Below, piece by piece: positions 5,197 to 6,832 of a DNA stretch of 6,832 nt. A program made the position numbers and the translations under genes. Origin of the DNA: an uncultured Lachnospiraceae bacterium (GTDB lineage: Bacteria; Bacillota_A; Clostridia; Lachnospirales; Lachnospiraceae); NCBI GenBank assembly GCA_946621895.1, contig CAMOOZ010000038.1:1-6832 (forward strand). Reading direction: 5' to 3'. A model generated the notes under the pieces. The model worked only from the letters and a program-made list of their open reading frames with translations. It was not told where the DNA came from and ran no database searches. Each line of letters starts with the position of its first letter. The stretch's first letter is position 1.

Positions 5197-6219
5197 TTGG
5201 AGAAGGAGATCAGGCTGCTTGCGATTGAAACCTCCTGCGATGAGACCGCGGCGGCGGTGGTGAAAAACGGCAGGGAGGTCCTTTCCAATGTGATCCACAC
5301 GCAGATCGACATCCATACGATCTACGGCGGAGTCGTTCCGGAGATTGCCTCCAGGGAGCATATCGCAGTGATCAGCCAGGTGACGGAAAAAGCCCTAAAG
5401 GATGCGGGCTTGACGCTTGGGGAGCTGGACGGGATCGGCGTGACCTTTGGGCCGGGACTGGTGGGCGCATTGTTAGTGGGCGTGTCCATGGCCAAGGCGA
5501 TGGCCTTCGGCGCCGGCCTGCCCCTGATCGGCGTGAACCATATCGAGGGACATATCTGCGCGAATTTTCTGGAATATCCCGCCCTTGAACCGCCGTTTTT
5601 ATGCCTGGTCGTGTCCGGGGGCCATACCCATCTGGCGCAGGTGCTGGATTACGGCGTGTATCGGCTGATCGGCAGAACCAGGGACGATGCGGCGGGAGAG
5701 GCCTTCGACAAGGTGGCAAGGGCGGTCGGACTGGGATATCCCGGCGGGCCAAAGATCGATGCCGCCGCGAAGGGGGGAGATCCCTTTGCCTTTTCCTTCC
5801 CCCAGGCAAAGGTAAATGACAGCCCTTATGATTTCAGCTTCAGCGGTTTAAAATCCGCAGTGCTGAATCTGCTGCACCATGCGGAACAGGTGGGGGAAAA
5901 GCTTTCTGTTCCTGATCTGGCCGCGTCCTTTCAGGAAAGTGTGATCGAGGTGCTTTGCGCGCATACCCTTCAGGCGGCGGAGGAATTCGGCGCGGACAAG
6001 CTGGTGCTGGCGGGAGGGGTGGCGGCGAATTCCGCCTTAAGGCGGCGTTTTGAAGAGGAATGCGGGAAACGGAAGCTGCAGTTCTACTGCCCGAGGCCTG
6101 CCCTTTGCACGGATAATGCGGCGATGATCGGCTCCGCGGCCTATTTCCGGTTTGTCAGGGGGATCTTTGCCGGCTGGGATCTGAACGCTGTCCCGAACCT
6201 TGCGCTGGGGGAGGGGTAG
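5197..6219 (+). CDS. tsaD: tRNA N6-adenosine threonylcarbamoyltransferase TsaD
   Basis: TsaD (also called Gcp/YgjD/Kae1 family) transfers the threonylcarbamoyl group from threonylcarbamoyl-AMP to A37 of tRNA, working with TsaB and TsaE in the cytoplasm. At 340 residues it is full length. Seen in sequence: LAIETSCDETA at 8-18, GGVVPEIASREH at 44-55, FGPGLVGALLVG at 84-95, the metal motif NHIEGH at 114-119 (H115, H119), VSGGHTHL at 139-146, DDAAGEAFDKVAR at 163-175, FSGLKSAV at 215-222, GGVAANSALR at 273-282, and CTDNAAMIG at 304-312 with metal ligand D306. The TTG at 5197 is used; conserved sequence starts by residue 7, and AGGAGG lies 10 bases upstream. It is the last gene of the cluster, and a convergent gene ends 12 bases downstream. 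No key residue is missing. Confidence 0.97.
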   Translation: MEKEIRLLAIETSCDETAAAVVKNGREVLSNVIHTQIDIHTIYGGVVPEIASREHIAVISQVTEKALKDAGLTLGELDGIGVTFGPGLVGALLVGVSMAKAMAFGAGLPLIGVNHIEGHICANFLEYPALEPPFLCLVVSGGHTHLAQVLDYGVYRLIGRTRDDAAGEAFDKVARAVGLGYPGGPKIDAAAKGGDPFAFSFPQAKVNDSPYDFSFSGLKSAVLNLLHHAEQVGEKLSVPDLAASFQESVIEVLCAHTLQAAEEFGADKLVLAGGVAANSALRRRFEEECGKRKLQFYCPRPALCTDNAAMIGSAAYFRFVRGIFAGWDLNAVPNLALGEG

Positions 6220-6231
6220 GGCTATGTGCCT

Positions 6232-6832
6232 TTAGTCCGTGATCGAGATCCCGTGGCGGATCAGATAATAGCCCCCCTCCAGTTCTTCCGAATCGAAGCG
6301 GATCTCCGCGAAGGCCGCGCCCAGCTCCTCCATCACATGATCCATATAGGCCTGCTTATAGAAATCATTCACATAATCCGAATAGATCTCTCCGAAAAGC
6401 TTTTCCCCCTGGATCACCGTATAAAAGCTGTAGTTTCCAAGCCCCTGGCTTAAGATCCGGTCCGTGCATTCCGCGTAATACTGGTCGAGCCCGGAGATCA
6501 TCGGATAGCTGTCGGCGCCCGCCTCCTCCAGCGTGCGCCTTGTCTTTCTGATGCTTAACGGGCCCTCCACCACGGCTTCCCCTTCTCCGGCGCTGCCTTC
6601 AGGGGATGCGTCCTCGGTTCCCGGGATCCGTTCCCCCTCCGGTGAGGCTTTTGAATCATTGCAGGGGGGGAGATAGACCCCCAGTTCCGTGCGGATGTGG
6701 GTGGCGGAGAAATCGCTGTCGGACTTGTTGTAGTAGCTGTAATTGCTTCCGGCATCGTCCCAGGTCGTGTCCACATTGTAAAAGACGCCGTCTATCCTGG
6801 CGATATTCCAGGCATGGCTTTCTCCGGCATAG
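6232..6832 (-). CDS. Transglutaminase-like domain protein, C-terminal part (5' end outside window)
   Basis: On the minus strand the frame is open from the window edge to TAA at 6232-6234, giving about 199 residues of the C-terminus. The GTG at 6774 is an internal valine. The first residues read YAGESHAWNIARIDGVFYNVDTTWDD, which is the second half of a transglutaminase-like (papain-fold) core: catalytic His in HAWN (codon 6814-6816) and catalytic Asp in the VDTTWDD segment (codon 6769-6771). The catalytic Cys would lie upstream, outside the window. The SDSDFSATH stretch that follows is also usual in clostridial members. An acidic low-complexity insert then carries two ASPEG copies (6634-6648 and 6595-6609). 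After it comes a roughly 100-residue tail rich in Tyr, Glu and Asp with no family I recognise. Such proteins are often secreted or membrane bound. Whether this one cross-links, hydrolyses or is inactive cannot be told from this fragment. Confidence 0.82.
   Translation of the reverse strand, partial: YAGESHAWNIARIDGVFYNVDTTWDDAGSNYSYYNKSDSDFSATHIRTELGVYLPPCNDSKASPEGERIPGTEDASPEGSAGEGEAVVEGPLSIRKTRRTLEEAGADSYPMISGLDQYYAECTDRILSQGLGNYSFYTVIQGEKLFGEIYSDYVNDFYKQAYMDHVMEELGAAFAEIRFDSEELEGGYYLIRHGISITD

Noticed and set aside
6226..6453. Plus-strand 75-codon open frame after tsaD
   Set aside because: It is antisense to the transglutaminase-like gene, starts 6 bases after tsaD with no ribosome site, and shows no recognisable features.

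Overview
The window looks like a chromosomal housekeeping segment from a GC-rich member of the Clostridia, most likely Lachnospiraceae-like. The basis is gene content and protein style: a Lachnospiraceae-type RNase Z, a TsaB-RimI fusion, a YcxB-like membrane protein, AGGAGG-type ribosome binding sites and frequent TTG starts. The taxonomic call is inference from memory of these families, not from a search.

Layout. (1) Positions 1-1167 hold the 3' end of a cobalamin (vitamin B12) biosynthesis operon: the C-terminal part of cobM/cbiF and a complete cobJ/cbiH, both tetrapyrrole methyltransferases. (2) Positions 1168-1390 are a non-coding junction. It has a near-consensus promoter (TTTACA-N17-TATAAT) whose -10 box sits inside a 7-bp inverted repeat, a strong intrinsic terminator only about 20 bases past the predicted start point, and a structured leader. 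(3) Positions 1391-6219 are a compact co-directional cluster: a YcxB-like membrane protein, tsaE, a tsaB-rimI fusion, an RNase Z-type metallo-hydrolase, a small membrane-anchored protein of unknown function, and tsaD. Spacings range from a 4-base overlap to 52 bases. (4) Positions 6232-6832 hold, on the minus strand and convergent with tsaD, the C-terminal part of a transglutaminase-like protein that runs off the window.

Function. TsaE, TsaB and TsaD are three of the four proteins that make N6-threonylcarbamoyladenosine (t6A) at position 37 of ANN-decoding tRNAs; the fourth, TsaC/YwlC, which makes threonylcarbamoyl-AMP, is not here. RNase Z trims tRNA 3' ends and RimI acetylates the N-terminus of ribosomal protein S18. 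The cluster is therefore a translation-apparatus maturation operon, with two unexplained membrane proteins as passengers or partners.

Most of the window is conserved biology. The points most worth a second look are the promoter/operator/terminator arrangement at 1173-1257, TTG starts on all three tsa genes when the other complete genes use ATG, the repeat-containing linker joining TsaB to RimI, and the uncharacterised membrane protein lying between rnz and tsaD. I see no mobile element, CRISPR array, tRNA or rRNA.
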